Assembly (NCBI GenBank): GCA_900766735.1
Contig: CAAFWO010000034.1
Span: 1-54,549 of the forward strand
Source: Clostridia bacterium
GTDB taxonomy: Bacteria > Bacillota > Clostridia > CAKSNL01 > HGM11501
DNA: 54,549 nucleotides
Reading direction: 5' to 3'
A program made the translations under genes and the position numbers. This document shows, in pieces, positions 15,180 to 24,200 of this stretch; position 1 is the stretch's first letter; each line of letters opens with the position of its first letter. The notes beneath the pieces were generated by a model. That model was not told where the DNA came from. It ran no database searches and was given only the letters and a program-made list of their open reading frames with translations.

Positions 15180-15320
15180 GTGCTTTTTTTCATTTTTTTA
15201 ATTTGTATTTTGCTATCTTTGTTTTTCTCTTGTTTTCTCTTATTTTCTCCTGTTTTCTCGGTTTCCATTTTCAATAATTTTATGATATTATAGTAGAAAA
15301 GAAAAATATCTGGAGAAATT

Positions 15321-16613
15321 ATGACGAATAAAACATTTGCGGTGTGCACGCTCGGCTGTAAGGTCAACGCCTATGAGTCGGAGTGCCTTGCCGCGCTGTT
15401 CGAAAAAGAAGGTCTTACCAAGGTCGACTTTTCGGAGCGCGCGGACATCTACCTTATTAATACATGCTCCGTCACGAACACGGGCGACAAAAAGTCGCGC
15501 CAGGCGATCCACAAGGCGCGGCGGCAGAACCCAGACGCGTTCATTGCCGTCTGCGGCTGCTATGCCCAGGCCAAGGCCGAGGAGGTCTCCTTATCCGGCG
15601 CCGACCTTGTCGCCGGCACGAGCGACAGGGAAAAGATCGTCTCCCGCGCGATAGAGGGCATCGGCGGCTCGCTGGTGAAAGACATTTCAAAAAAGCGCGA
15701 ATTTGAAGAGCTTTCCGAAAAACCGGTGACAGAGCGGTGCCGCGCCTATATAAAGATTCAGGACGGGTGCAACAACTTCTGCTCGTACTGCATCATTCCC
15801 TACACGCGCGGACGGGTGCGAAGCAGAAAACAAGACTCGGTAATAAATGAAGCAATACGCCTAAAAAATGAGGGCTTTTCCGAGATCGTCCTCGCCGGGA
15901 TCGAGGTCTACAGCTACGGGTCTGACCTTGGTGACACGAGCCTTATCGGCCTTTTGGAGGAGCTTTCCGCAAAGGTAAAGATCCCGAGGATCCGCTTAAG
16001 CTCGATCGACCCGAGAGCGTTCACGGACGAATTTATAAAAAGGCTTTCGCGCATTCCCGGGCTCTGCCGGCACTTTCACATCTCCGCCCAGTCCGGGTGC
16101 GACGAGACGCTTAAGAGAATGAACCGCCCGAACACGGCGGAAGAATTTCTTGAAATACTTAAAAAAATCAGAGTCGCGATGCCCGACGCCGCGGTGACGA
16201 CGGACATCATCACCGGCTTTCCCGGCGAGACCGAGGAAGAATTCTTAAAAACGCGCGAATTTTTGAAAAAAGCGGAATTTTCGCGCCTTCACGTGTTCCC
16301 GTATTCCGAGCGGAGCGGAACGCGCGCGGCAAAAATGGAACAGCTCCCCGTTCATATAAGAAGCGAGCGGGCGAAAGTCTTAATTGAGGACGGTAAGGGC
16401 TATGCCCACGCGTTTTCCGAAAAACAGCTCGGCAAGACGCTAAACGTCCTCGCCGAATATGAGAAGGACGGCGTTTATTTCGGATACAGCGAAAACTATG
16501 TCCGCGTCGGCTTTCGCGGCACGGATATTAAGGTCGGAGAAATTTACCCCGTCATCGCGGAAAAAGTCTTTGATGACGCGTCGGTTTCCGGCAAAATCGT
16601 AAAGGAGAAATGA
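15321..16613 (+). CDS. mtaB: tRNA t6A37 methylthiotransferase MtaB
   Basis: A radical-SAM methylthiotransferase that adds a methylthio group to N6-threonylcarbamoyladenosine 37 of tRNAs. The 430-aa protein has the N-terminal UPF0004 domain with its three cluster cysteines (TLGCKVN, NTCSVT, CGCYAQ), the radical-SAM motif C150-x3-C154-x2-C157 (DGCNNFCSYC), IDPRAF and a C-terminal TRAM-like domain. MtaB is distinguished from MiaB and RimO by TLGCKVNAYESE. GGAGA lies 5 nt before the ATG. It is divergent from rplM, and its stop overlaps the region of the next start. Confidence 0.93.
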   Translation: MTNKTFAVCTLGCKVNAYESECLAALFEKEGLTKVDFSERADIYLINTCSVTNTGDKKSRQAIHKARRQNPDAFIAVCGCYAQAKAEEVSLSGADLVAGTSDREKIVSRAIEGIGGSLVKDISKKREFEELSEKPVTERCRAYIKIQDGCNNFCSYCIIPYTRGRVRSRKQDSVINEAIRLKNEGFSEIVLAGIEVYSYGSDLGDTSLIGLLEELSAKVKIPRIRLSSIDPRAFTDEFIKRLSRIPGLCRHFHISAQSGCDETLKRMNRPNTAEEFLEILKKIRVAMPDAAVTTDIITGFPGETEEEFLKTREFLKKAEFSRLHVFPYSERSGTRAAKMEQLPVHIRSERAKVLIEDGKGYAHAFSEKQLGKTLNVLAEYEKDGVYFGYSENYVRVGFRGTDIKVGEIYPVIAEKVFDDASVSGKIVKEK

Positions 16614-16615
16614 AA

Positions 16616-17035
16616 ATGGACTCTACAGCATTGAAAAAATCGTTTATGGGCGGATATAATAAAAAGAGCGTTCACGCGCTGCTTGACTATCTTGCCGACG
16701 AAAAAGAGAAAGAGCTTTCCTCGCTCGGCGAGGAAAACGGAAAACTCCGCGACAGGATCGCGGAGCTTGAAAAGGAAAACGAGGAGCTTTCGGCAAAGCT
16801 TTCCGCTCACGAGGGCGAGAAGGACTTTGTCGCCTCCGCCATCGTTTCCGCCGAGAAAGAGGCGGCCAAAATTTTGGCGGACGCGGCATCTGAATGCGAA
16901 AAGATGAAGTCGGACACGCTCGCCTCCTTAAAAGCGGAGCGCGACAACGTGACGAACCTTCGTATGTCGCTCTATCAGGCGATGCAGTCATACAAGGACA
17001 AGCTCGACACCATCTCCGCTACCGACGGGCAGTAA
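16616..17035 (+). CDS. DivIVA-like coiled-coil protein
   Basis: A 139-residue protein with a DivIVA/GpsB-like N-terminus (LKKSFMGGYNKKSVHALLDYL) followed by a long coiled coil (~25-130) rich in Glu and Lys heptads. DivIVA-type proteins sense membrane curvature at septa and poles. The N-terminal FxxxxxGY(N) motif is present, but the protein is shorter than full DivIVA. ATG 16616 is preferred because the AAAGGAG site lies 8 nt away; ATG 16610 (overlapping the mtaB stop) is only 2 nt from it. Probably co-transcribed with mtaB. It converges on the next gene with a 17-bp overlap. Confidence 0.7.
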   Translation: MDSTALKKSFMGGYNKKSVHALLDYLADEKEKELSSLGEENGKLRDRIAELEKENEELSAKLSAHEGEKDFVASAIVSAEKEAAKILADAASECEKMKSDTLASLKAERDNVTNLRMSLYQAMQSYKDKLDTISATDGQ

Positions 17036-17648
17036 AAGCGCGGTAGCTTAGGACCGGCACTCCGCCGACGGAGCGCACGGTCGAGTCCGACGCGCGGTTT
17101 TCTTTCCTGCATCGGTATAAAAGCGGCTTTTCTGCGGTATGCGCGAGCGATCTTAAGCACGCCGCGGCAAAGCCCTTTTTTCGTTCGGACGGCGCGGTCT
17201 CAATGTGCACCTCATACACGCTCCCCCTGTCCACCGCCCCGGCGAGGGACACTACGACGCCGCTTTTGACGATTCCGAAGACCGGGCCGAGCGTGACAAG
17301 ATAAGGAAGGTCCGAAAAAAGCGCGTCCTTCTCCGCTCCCGTGAGGCGGACGGCGGAATTTGACGGCGCGCACTTTCCCACCTCATAGCAGATTATCTCG
17401 TCCGCGCGCGGGGGCTCATATCCGCGCTCACGCGCGTAGCGTGCGGCAAGATCATAAAGCGCCCCCGGCTCGTCAATGTGCTTTTTTGCCTCGGCGAATA
17501 TCTCCTTCGCGGCGGAAAAATAAACTTTTTCCCCGGCAAAGGCGACCGCGAGCGGCGTGATGACGGGTTCATTTGAAACCTCGCGGACATGAAAGCCCGG
17601 CAGAGCGCACCCGATCTCATTTAAACAGTAATTTAAAACTTCATTCAT
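17019..17648 (-). CDS. GNAT-type acetyltransferase-like protein (209 aa)
   Basis: The C-terminal half resembles the GNAT fold: GPVFGIVKSGVVVSLAGAV (strand), VYEVHIETAPSERKKGFAAACLRSLA (V-x-T-x-P-x-x-R-x-x-G acetyl-CoA loop, here TAPSERKKGF) and LLYRCRKEN with a terminal Ser/Arg tail. The N-terminal ~90 residues are family-specific. Substrate unknown. Neither neighbour is obviously related; it is convergent with the DivIVA-like gene and divergent from the Ppx-like gene (31 bp between starts). Confidence 0.7.
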   Translation of the reverse strand: MNEVLNYCLNEIGCALPGFHVREVSNEPVITPLAVAFAGEKVYFSAAKEIFAEAKKHIDEPGALYDLAARYARERGYEPPRADEIICYEVGKCAPSNSAVRLTGAEKDALFSDLPYLVTLGPVFGIVKSGVVVSLAGAVDRGSVYEVHIETAPSERKKGFAAACLRSLAHTAEKPLLYRCRKENRASDSTVRSVGGVPVLSYRAFTARR

Positions 17649-17679
17649 AATTTACAACCTTTCCGAAAGGACTGATCTT

Positions 17680-18546
17680 TTGAACATCGCCGTAATCGAT
17701 TTAGGGTCAAACTCCGCGAGAATGACCGTCTGGCGCGCGGAGGGCAATGCCCTTTCCGTGCTTTATAACGACAGAAAATACGTCCGCCTCTCCGAGGGGC
17801 TCGCCGATGACGACCTTTTAAAGCCCGAGCCCGTGGAGCGCACGCTTTCGGCTCTCGCCGACTTTAAGGCCGTATGCGGCCGCCTTAACTGTGACAACGT
17901 GATCGCCGTCGCAACCGAGGCGGTGAGACGGGCTGAAAACGGTGAGGCCTTCATAAAAAAAGTTCTCGAACAAACCGGCATCCGTATACGCGTTCTTTCC
18001 GGCGAGGACGAATCTCTTGCGGACTTTTATGCGTCGGAGGAGTTCGTCGGCTCGGGCGCGCTTATTATGGACGTCGGCGGCGGGAGCTTAGAGCTCATTA
18101 AGGCAGGCAATGCCGGAATGCTCGGCCACGTCTGCCTTCCTTACGGTGCCGTCGTGATGACGGACAGGTTCGGGGCTGACCGCGGTGCGCTCGATCACTT
18201 CTTCACCGAAGAATTTTCTAATCTTGACATTATCAAAGGCTTTCACCCCGAGAGCATCATCGGGCTCGGCGGCTCGGTGCGTGCGCTTTTTGACTTCTCG
18301 GTCGGGAAAGATCAGGGCGCGTTTTTAAGCGCGGACGAATTTTTCAAAGTCTGTGAAAGCATTTTCGCTATGGACTATCCGTCCCTTTCAAAGTGCCCGG
18401 CGTTTCGCGACAGGGCGGACATTATAAAGGCCGGCATCGCGCCGTTTTATGCGCTTTTAAAGCTCACAGGCGCGAAGGGCGTTACATTAAACAACCGCGG
18501 AGTGCGGGAAGGAATGTTGATCCGATGGTTAAAGACGAAATCATAA
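17680..18546 (+). CDS. Ppx/GppA-family phosphatase, short form
   Basis: An ASKHA-fold protein with phosphate loop 1 VIDLGSNSARMTV, a middle GEDESLADFYA stretch, phosphate loop 2 ALIMDVGGGSLELI and adenosine-type motif IIGLGGSVRALFDF. At 288 aa it corresponds to the N-terminal catalytic domain of exopolyphosphatase/pppGpp phosphohydrolase without the HD-like C-terminal domain. It would hydrolyse polyphosphate or guanosine pentaphosphate (family knowledge). Translation starts at TTG 17680, 9 nt after GAAAGGA. Its end overlaps the next gene by 22 bp. Confidence 0.85.
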   Translation: MNIAVIDLGSNSARMTVWRAEGNALSVLYNDRKYVRLSEGLADDDLLKPEPVERTLSALADFKAVCGRLNCDNVIAVATEAVRRAENGEAFIKKVLEQTGIRIRVLSGEDESLADFYASEEFVGSGALIMDVGGGSLELIKAGNAGMLGHVCLPYGAVVMTDRFGADRGALDHFFTEEFSNLDIIKGFHPESIIGLGGSVRALFDFSVGKDQGAFLSADEFFKVCESIFAMDYPSLSKCPAFRDRADIIKAGIAPFYALLKLTGAKGVTLNNRGVREGMLIRWLKTKS

Positions 18547-19271
18547 AAAAGGCGCGCTCCCTCTCTATCAGTGAGATCGGCTTTTGCCGCCACCGGGAAA
18601 AGACCGCCGTCTGCTGTCTTTTTCCATATTATGTGCCGGGTGAGGTCTCGCGCATATCTGTCTATGCCAGGGGGCGCGACTATCACAAGGTCGTGCGCGA
18701 AAAGATGGTACTCCTGATGGCCGATTTTGACCCGGAGGCCGGGATCTTTTCGGACATCGGCCCGCCCGAGGACATTCCGATCGCGCAAAAGTGCGGTCTC
18801 GGCGTTAAGGGCAAAAACGGACTTTTGATAAACAAAAACCTCGGCTCGTGGTTTTTCATAGGATATGCGCTGACATCGCTTGACATTGAGCCTGACGCTC
18901 CGTCGTTTTCCGGGTGCATTAATTGCGGCAAGTGCTCACGTGCGTGCCCGGGCGGCGCGATCGGCAAAAAGTTCGTTCCCGAAAAATGCGCGAGCTTTCT
19001 CACCCAGAAAAAAGGCGAGCTTTCTCCGGAAGAGGAAGCGATCGTGAAAAAAAGCGGATTCATTTTCGGGTGCGACATCTGCCAGTCGGTCTGCCCCATG
19101 AATGCGGGCAGGGGCGAGGCGCTCCCCGAATTTAAATCCGACCGGATCTTAAGTCTTGACGAAGAGGAGCTTTCCTCGATCAGCAACCGCAAATTTATGC
19201 GCCGCTACTCGTCATATGCCTTTTCGTGGCGCGGAAAAGCGCCGCTTCTTCGAAATATTAAGCTTTTTTAA
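18525..19271 (+). CDS. Epoxyqueuosine reductase (QueG)-like double 4Fe-4S protein
   Basis: The C-terminal part holds two [4Fe-4S] motifs, CINCGKCSRACPGG and CDICQSVCPMN, in the spacing of QueG, preceded by a DUF1730-like region. QueG reduces epoxyqueuosine to queuosine in tRNA using cobalamin. At 248 aa this version is much shorter than QueG (~300-380) and lacks the C-terminal HEAT-like repeats, so it may be a relative with another role. ATG 18525 is chosen over 18393 because the upstream 44 residues are a shadow of the Ppx frame. Confidence 0.75.
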   Translation: MVKDEIIKKARSLSISEIGFCRHREKTAVCCLFPYYVPGEVSRISVYARGRDYHKVVREKMVLLMADFDPEAGIFSDIGPPEDIPIAQKCGLGVKGKNGLLINKNLGSWFFIGYALTSLDIEPDAPSFSGCINCGKCSRACPGGAIGKKFVPEKCASFLTQKKGELSPEEEAIVKKSGFIFGCDICQSVCPMNAGRGEALPEFKSDRILSLDEEELSSISNRKFMRRYSSYAFSWRGKAPLLRNIKLF

Positions 19272-19298
19272 TACCCGGCCGATCCGCCGGGTATTTTT
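19271..19298 (+). terminator. Bidirectional terminator after the QueG-like gene
   Basis: ATACCCGGC (19271-19279) pairs perfectly with GCCGGGTAT (19286-19294); T run to the right and A run to the left serve both convergent genes. Confidence 0.85.
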
Positions 19299-19710
19299 AA
19301 AGTATCGGCGAAAGGCCGAGCGAGTCAAGCTCTAAATTAAGATCGGTGATGCTTTTTCCGAGGTATGAGATTATCACCGCGTCGCGCCTGTTTCTCGGGT
19401 ACAGCGGCGCGTAAAACGAGTATTTCAAGAGCTTTTGCGCCTCGGCAAGCTCAAGCGGAAAGCCGAAGATAAGCCTTATCACATTATCGCGCGAGGGGTG
19501 CTTTTTGCCGGAGAATATCTCATAGCCGTAGACATCGAAGATCCCCGAGCGGCGGATCACCTCGGCCCGCGACATATTTTTTTCTTTTAAGAGCTCCGAT
19601 AAATATTTTGAAAGCTCGCCGTCCGACAGTTCGCCCTCATTTTCATTCAAAAATCCCGAAAGCGGGCTTTTTGAAAGCTCGCTTAAAAGTTCGTCGGTCG
19701 TTTTTTTCAT
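19297..19710 (-). CDS. HTH-type regulator divergent from the kinase gene
   Basis: A 137-aa protein with an XRE-like helix-turn-helix around residues 35-95 (LSKYLSELLKEKNMSRAEVIRRSGIFDVYGYEIFSGKKHPSRDNVIRLIFGF), then a C-terminal helical part (AQKLLKYSFYAPLYPRNRRDAVIISYL). Start 19710 follows GGGAGGA; an ATG at 19788 would run through the promoter. It is divergent from a Ser/Thr kinase gene, and a 9-bp inverted repeat overlaps that gene's -10. The kinase may control the regulator or be controlled by it (inference). Confidence 0.75.
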   Translation of the reverse strand: MKKTTDELLSELSKSPLSGFLNENEGELSDGELSKYLSELLKEKNMSRAEVIRRSGIFDVYGYEIFSGKKHPSRDNVIRLIFGFPLELAEAQKLLKYSFYAPLYPRNRRDAVIISYLGKSITDLNLELDSLGLSPIL

Positions 19711-19721
19711 ATTTTCCTCCC

Positions 19722-19749
19722 TTGACAAATGTCCGGATTGTGGTACAAT
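19722..19749 (+). promoter_or_regulatory. Promoter of the kinase operon
   Basis: TTGACA (19722-19727), 16-bp spacer, TACAAT (19744-19749). Confidence 0.75.
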
Positions 19750-19772
19750 ACGCTCATATAAGTTACCACAAT
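19737..19772. promoter_or_regulatory. Inverted repeat, candidate operator
   Basis: ATTGTGGTA (19737-19745) and TACCACAAT (19764-19772) form a perfect 9-bp inverted repeat, 18 bp apart. The left half overlaps the -10 of the kinase promoter, so binding of the divergent HTH protein would repress it. Confidence 0.55.
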
Positions 19773-19800
19773 TAAAACGGGTTGTCAATAGGAGGCTGTT

Positions 19801-20784
19801 ATGCTAAACGATTATGCCGAGGTAAGGCCGCTCGGCGCGAACACTTATCTTGTGAAAAATGGCGAAACGTTCTTCGTCCGCAAAAAGGCCTCTTTGCACC
19901 TTTATGCGCTCTGCCAAAGCCTTATCGGGATTACTTGCCCGAATCTGCCGCAAATTTACGAGGTATATTCCTATCCGGATTTTGCGGTCGTCATAAGAGA
20001 ATATGTCAAAGGCGAGCCGCTCTCTTTGATTTTAGAGCGCGAAAAAACGCTTCCGCTCACCGAGGCAAAGCGCATCGTAAAAGGCGTTTGCAATGCGCTT
20101 TTTCTTCTTCACCGGAAAAATATCGTCCACCGCGATGTGAACCCGAATAACATTATCGTGTCGGACTCGTCGGTCACGCTCATCGACTTTGACATTTCGC
20201 GTAGCGTTAAAAAGGATTCCCCGCGCGACACATTTATTTTAGGCACGGCCGGCTATGCCGCGCCGGAGCAGTTCGGCTTTTCACAGTCGGACAAGAGAGC
20301 GGACATCTATGCCCTCGGCGTGCTGGCAAACGTTATGCTGACAGGGCACTTTCCTTATGAGGGCATCGCCAAGGGCGCGCCGGGGAAGGCCGTGCGCCGC
20401 GCCGCCAGCATCGACCCCGGCGACAGATTCTCCTCTGTGCGCGATTTTTGCCGCGCGTTTACCGGCGCGCCGGGCGAGAACGACCCATATCCCGTGCGCA
20501 TCTTTCGCGCTGTTCCGGGCTTTCGGAGCTTAACCGGCTGGAAAATGGCATTAGCCTCGCTTTTTTACGCTATTTATCTTCCGCTGATCGTGCTCTTTTT
20601 TTCATGGTCCTGCACCGATTTTTTGACGGCTCTTAAAATGCTTTTTTCGGAGATTTTAATTTTCGCCGTGCCTTACTATCTTTTACTTTTAAGAAAAAAG
20701 ACCCCTCTCACGGTCATATTATCCGCATTGTCGTTTTTGTCGGGCTCTTTTCTATGCTCTTTACTGTTATCAAAAATTTTATAA
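19801..20784 (+). CDS. Membrane-anchored Ser/Thr protein kinase
   Basis: An eukaryotic-like kinase domain (~1-225): catalytic loop H110-R-D-V-N-P-N-N117, metal motif D129-F-D (DFG variant), GTAGYAAPEQFG (activation/P+1 loop) and ADIYALGVLANVMLTGHFPY. The Lys usual after the catalytic Asp is Asn, and the glycine loop is degenerate (LGANTYLV), so activity may be reduced. Three membrane helices (~245-325) anchor the C-terminus, with no extracellular sensor such as PASTA. The gene follows its own promoter and is divergent from the HTH gene. Confidence 0.87.
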   Translation: MLNDYAEVRPLGANTYLVKNGETFFVRKKASLHLYALCQSLIGITCPNLPQIYEVYSYPDFAVVIREYVKGEPLSLILEREKTLPLTEAKRIVKGVCNALFLLHRKNIVHRDVNPNNIIVSDSSVTLIDFDISRSVKKDSPRDTFILGTAGYAAPEQFGFSQSDKRADIYALGVLANVMLTGHFPYEGIAKGAPGKAVRRAASIDPGDRFSSVRDFCRAFTGAPGENDPYPVRIFRAVPGFRSLTGWKMALASLFYAIYLPLIVLFFSWSCTDFLTALKMLFSEILIFAVPYYLLLLRKKTPLTVILSALSFLSGSFLCSLLLSKIL

Positions 20785-20806
20785 AACTATGCCCGGAGCA
20801 TAAGAC

Positions 20807-20857
20807 AATTCCCCTCTTAAGGTGTATGATACCTTGTGTGGGGAATTTTGCATTTTT
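20807..20857 (+). terminator. Terminator after the kinase gene
   Basis: AATTCCCC (20807-20814) pairs with GGGGAATT (20840-20847) with an inner AAGGT/ACCTT stem, followed by TTGCATTTTT. It separates the kinase from the next two genes. Confidence 0.75.
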
Positions 20858-20943
20858 ACAAGGAATTATGCATTTTATTTTTCTTCCAATAAATTGTATA
20901 ATTTTTTTGGTAAACACATCGAAATTTCAGGAGGTGATCGGAT

Positions 20944-21219
20944 TTGAGCATCAGTGCCGATGAATTCAACGAAATATATAAAGAGCTTTCTGAGCTTATC
21001 GGCATCGAAAACACGTTAAAGCTCTACCGCCACCTAAAGGGCCAGCAGGTCTCCTTCCCCGTCAGGCTGTATTCAAAGGACTTTGTGACGCGGACCGTGA
21101 AAAAAGAGTACAACGGCAAAAACTCAAAATCTCTCGCCCGCCGCTACGGCTATTCCGAGCGCTGGATAAAGGAGCTTTTAAAAAATCACACAGGAGATGA
21201 AACCGATGTTTTGTTATAA
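20944..21219 (+). CDS. Mor-like transcription activator domain protein (91 aa)
   Basis: An N-terminal dimerisation-like helix pair (FNEIYKELSELIGIENTLKLYRHLKGQQVSFPVRLYS) followed by a C-terminal helix-turn-helix (NSKSLARRYGYSERWIKELL), as in the Mor/C activator family of phage Mu. Stand-alone Mor-domain genes are common in Clostridia. The start is TTG 20944 preceded by GGAGGTGATC. It overlaps the next gene (start 21206) by 14 bp, so the two are translated together and may act together. Confidence 0.75.
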   Translation: MSISADEFNEIYKELSELIGIENTLKLYRHLKGQQVSFPVRLYSKDFVTRTVKKEYNGKNSKSLARRYGYSERWIKELLKNHTGDETDVLL

Positions 21220-24200
21220 TTGCGGAAAACAAGTCGACAATACATTTAAGCATTGCCCGTATTGCGGAATACCGCTTACTGCCGCAAAAGACAGTATTCC
21301 GCAAAAAAACACCGGCAGACCCGATGTCGAGGTTTCATTATTGGGGAAAAAGGTGTTTTTTTCACAGTCCTTCATCGATTATAACAATTTAAGAAAGCGC
21401 TTCTATGACAAGGCGGCCGAATTGGAAGACAACTATATCTGCTACTACTCAGACAGGGAACACACCTTTGACGCGCTCTTTGACGAAGAAATTCCGAAAG
21501 CCGTGTACGAAACGGTCGATGCCGTCAAGTTCGGAGTTTCTGTCCTGATGGAATACGGAATCGACTTTATCGACGAGGAAACGCTCGCCGACATGGTCAC
21601 CTCCGACGGCAATGTCAAAAATGCGCTTAACTATATATACAGCAAGGCGGACGAAATTTCCGATACGGCAGAATCGCTCAGCGAATACAGGAATGCACAA
21701 AGGACAAGCCGCGGACATTGGGAGGGCGGTGGTTTTGGCGTCAAGGGCGCTGTCAAGGGCGCTTTGACAGCCGGTGCTTTTAACTTGGGCACAAATATGT
21801 TTCGCGGAATCGGGGACGCAATAACAAACTCCAGAGACCGTGACAAAATCGCAAAAATGAAGCAAGAGCTCGCGAATGACGAGCACGTTTTTCGCTGTCT
21901 TCACAATGCCGTGTTTGATTACAGTGTCAAGGTCTTCGACTCGGTTTACTCTCTTTTGTCCGAAAGAGGTATAATCGAAAAAATCAGCTTTGACTCAAAG
22001 AAAGCCGAAGCAAGGGCCAAAAACCACATAAAACAGTACGAAAGCAAAAAGGACGATGCGTCCTACGATAATGCCTTAAATGTTCTCACCGAATGCATCG
22101 AAGCTTCTCCCTATTCGGTCGGCCTTTATTTGGATCTTTATGAAATATACCGCGGAGACAAATCCGAAGTCCACGAGCTGGCAAGATTTTTCGGCATCGA
22201 GCGCGACTATAAGAATGTTCTGATCCGGGCCGACAACAATTGGATCAACACCGTCAAAACATGGAGCGACAAAACGCCTTCTGAAATAAATAAAAAAATA
22301 AAAGAGCTCAAAGAAATTCAGTCGTCCGATCCGTATCTCGACGTTTCCGAATATCTTCGCTCACTTGAAAATCAAAAGCTCCTTTCGGAGAAACTGAACG
22401 CCTCATCGGAGATGATCGCCTTTAACAGAGCTGAGACGGACGCAAAATTAAATGCGGAAGGACTCGAATCCCTCTGGGAGCTTGCCGACAATTTCAACAC
22501 ATATGCAGAGGACATTTTGGTGTCGCATTACTTTGACAGCTGCAAAAAATATTACGATTACGGCGATTTTCAGGGACTTACCGCCGAGATCCTCGCAAAT
22601 GTATATAAAAAATTCGAGCAGGGAAACGAACTTGCAATTTTCATAATAGCCTATGTCAACGGCCGTATGTGTAAGGCGGAGATTCTAAAATTCATAAATG
22701 TCCTCTCATCGGTTAAAAAATATGCCTCTCCCCTTTACTATCTCGGCTTTCTTGCATTAAAAAAGCGCGGTTCGCGCGGAGGATACTGGAACGCCGAGGA
22801 ATCCGGCCTTTCTCCTTCAATGGCGCTCGGTTATATTAAAACCGCCGCCGACATGCTCTTCCCGCCGGCCGTAAATTATATGTATGAGCTTTTCAAATAC
22901 GGCAAATACAATGTCACCGAGGCCGACCCGGCCATGGCTGAGCATTATCTTGCGCTGTTGACCGCTATCAATAAAAAAGAATCATCTTCGGAGCTTTATA
23001 ACCGGTATATAAAGCTTAAAGAAAATTATCCGAAAGAAAAGGCCGGACGCTGTGACGAGCTCTTAAAATTAGAATCCGAACTCGGGCGCCGAACCGATAT
23101 TCACGATCTTGTATTATCGGACTATATTTCAAACTGCGAAAGCCTAAAGCTAAAGGACTATACCATAAAAGAGCTTTATTCGGTTACTGACAAGCTTATG
23201 GCATTCGGCAAAAAATTCTCGTACCTGACAGCCCCGTTTTTAAAAGCGACCCTAACAAATTATGCTCAGCATGTTATTAAAAACACGCCGTCTCAAGGCT
23301 CTATAAAAAAACTTATCGGTGAAATCGACTCGGTTTATTCAAAATATCCCGAGCTTAAGGATGACTCCGAAAGCCTTAAAAAAAGTCTTTTTTCTGAATA
23401 TATCAAGCACTCAGGCTCCTTAAGTATGCAAAAATACACCCCCGATGAGCTGGTTTCGATCAGAGATGAGCTTGCCGGGTTAAGCGATGCGTTTTCTGTT
23501 CCGACAGACGATATGATCGCCGATGCCGTGGACAAATATATAGAATATCACCTTAAAAATGATTTAAAAAATACAGATCCCGAGAGCATCAACACCTGTG
23601 TGAAGAATATCGATCTGCTATATGAGAAATTTCCGTCATTTAAGCAGATTTTGGGCAACGCAAAGCTTAAAATCATAAGAAAACTCTTTGAGGCATACAA
23701 CATTGCCATAGGATCAGGCGATAAAGACAAAACAGAATATAACATCAAAACGCTTACAAATCTTTCCCGGTCGTGCTCTCTTGATTTTTCTTCCTATATC
23801 AAGGAAGAGTCCGAAAATCTTACTCAGCTGACCGCAAAAGCGGAGATCGACTCGAGAACCGCGTGCGGCACACTGTATGACACGGCAGAGGAAGCCGAAG
23901 CAGTGAAAAAAGAGACTGAAATTTTGGAAAACATATTAAAAACCGAATCCATTTCCGATGCCGCGAAACAATTCAAGCTTATGCAGTGCGACTTTAAAAC
24001 AGAAACCGTAAAATCAAAAGTTGAAGAACTTGCCAAAAAACTCCTCGGCCGAATTTTTGAGCTTCACAACCATGCACGCCGCAAAAGCTCGGTACCGCGT
24101 TTCATTCTGTCGATAGTCGGAACACCGATAATCGCACTGTTCGGACTTGCGTTTTCTATTCCCGGCATACTTTTTGCACTCGCAGTTCTTTATTTTGTTT

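Noticed and set aside
17360..17620. Overlapping arginine-rich frames in the GC-rich chromosomal part
   Set aside because: They are shadows of well-supported genes, rich in Arg, Ala and Pro from out-of-frame GC-rich codons, without ribosome sites.
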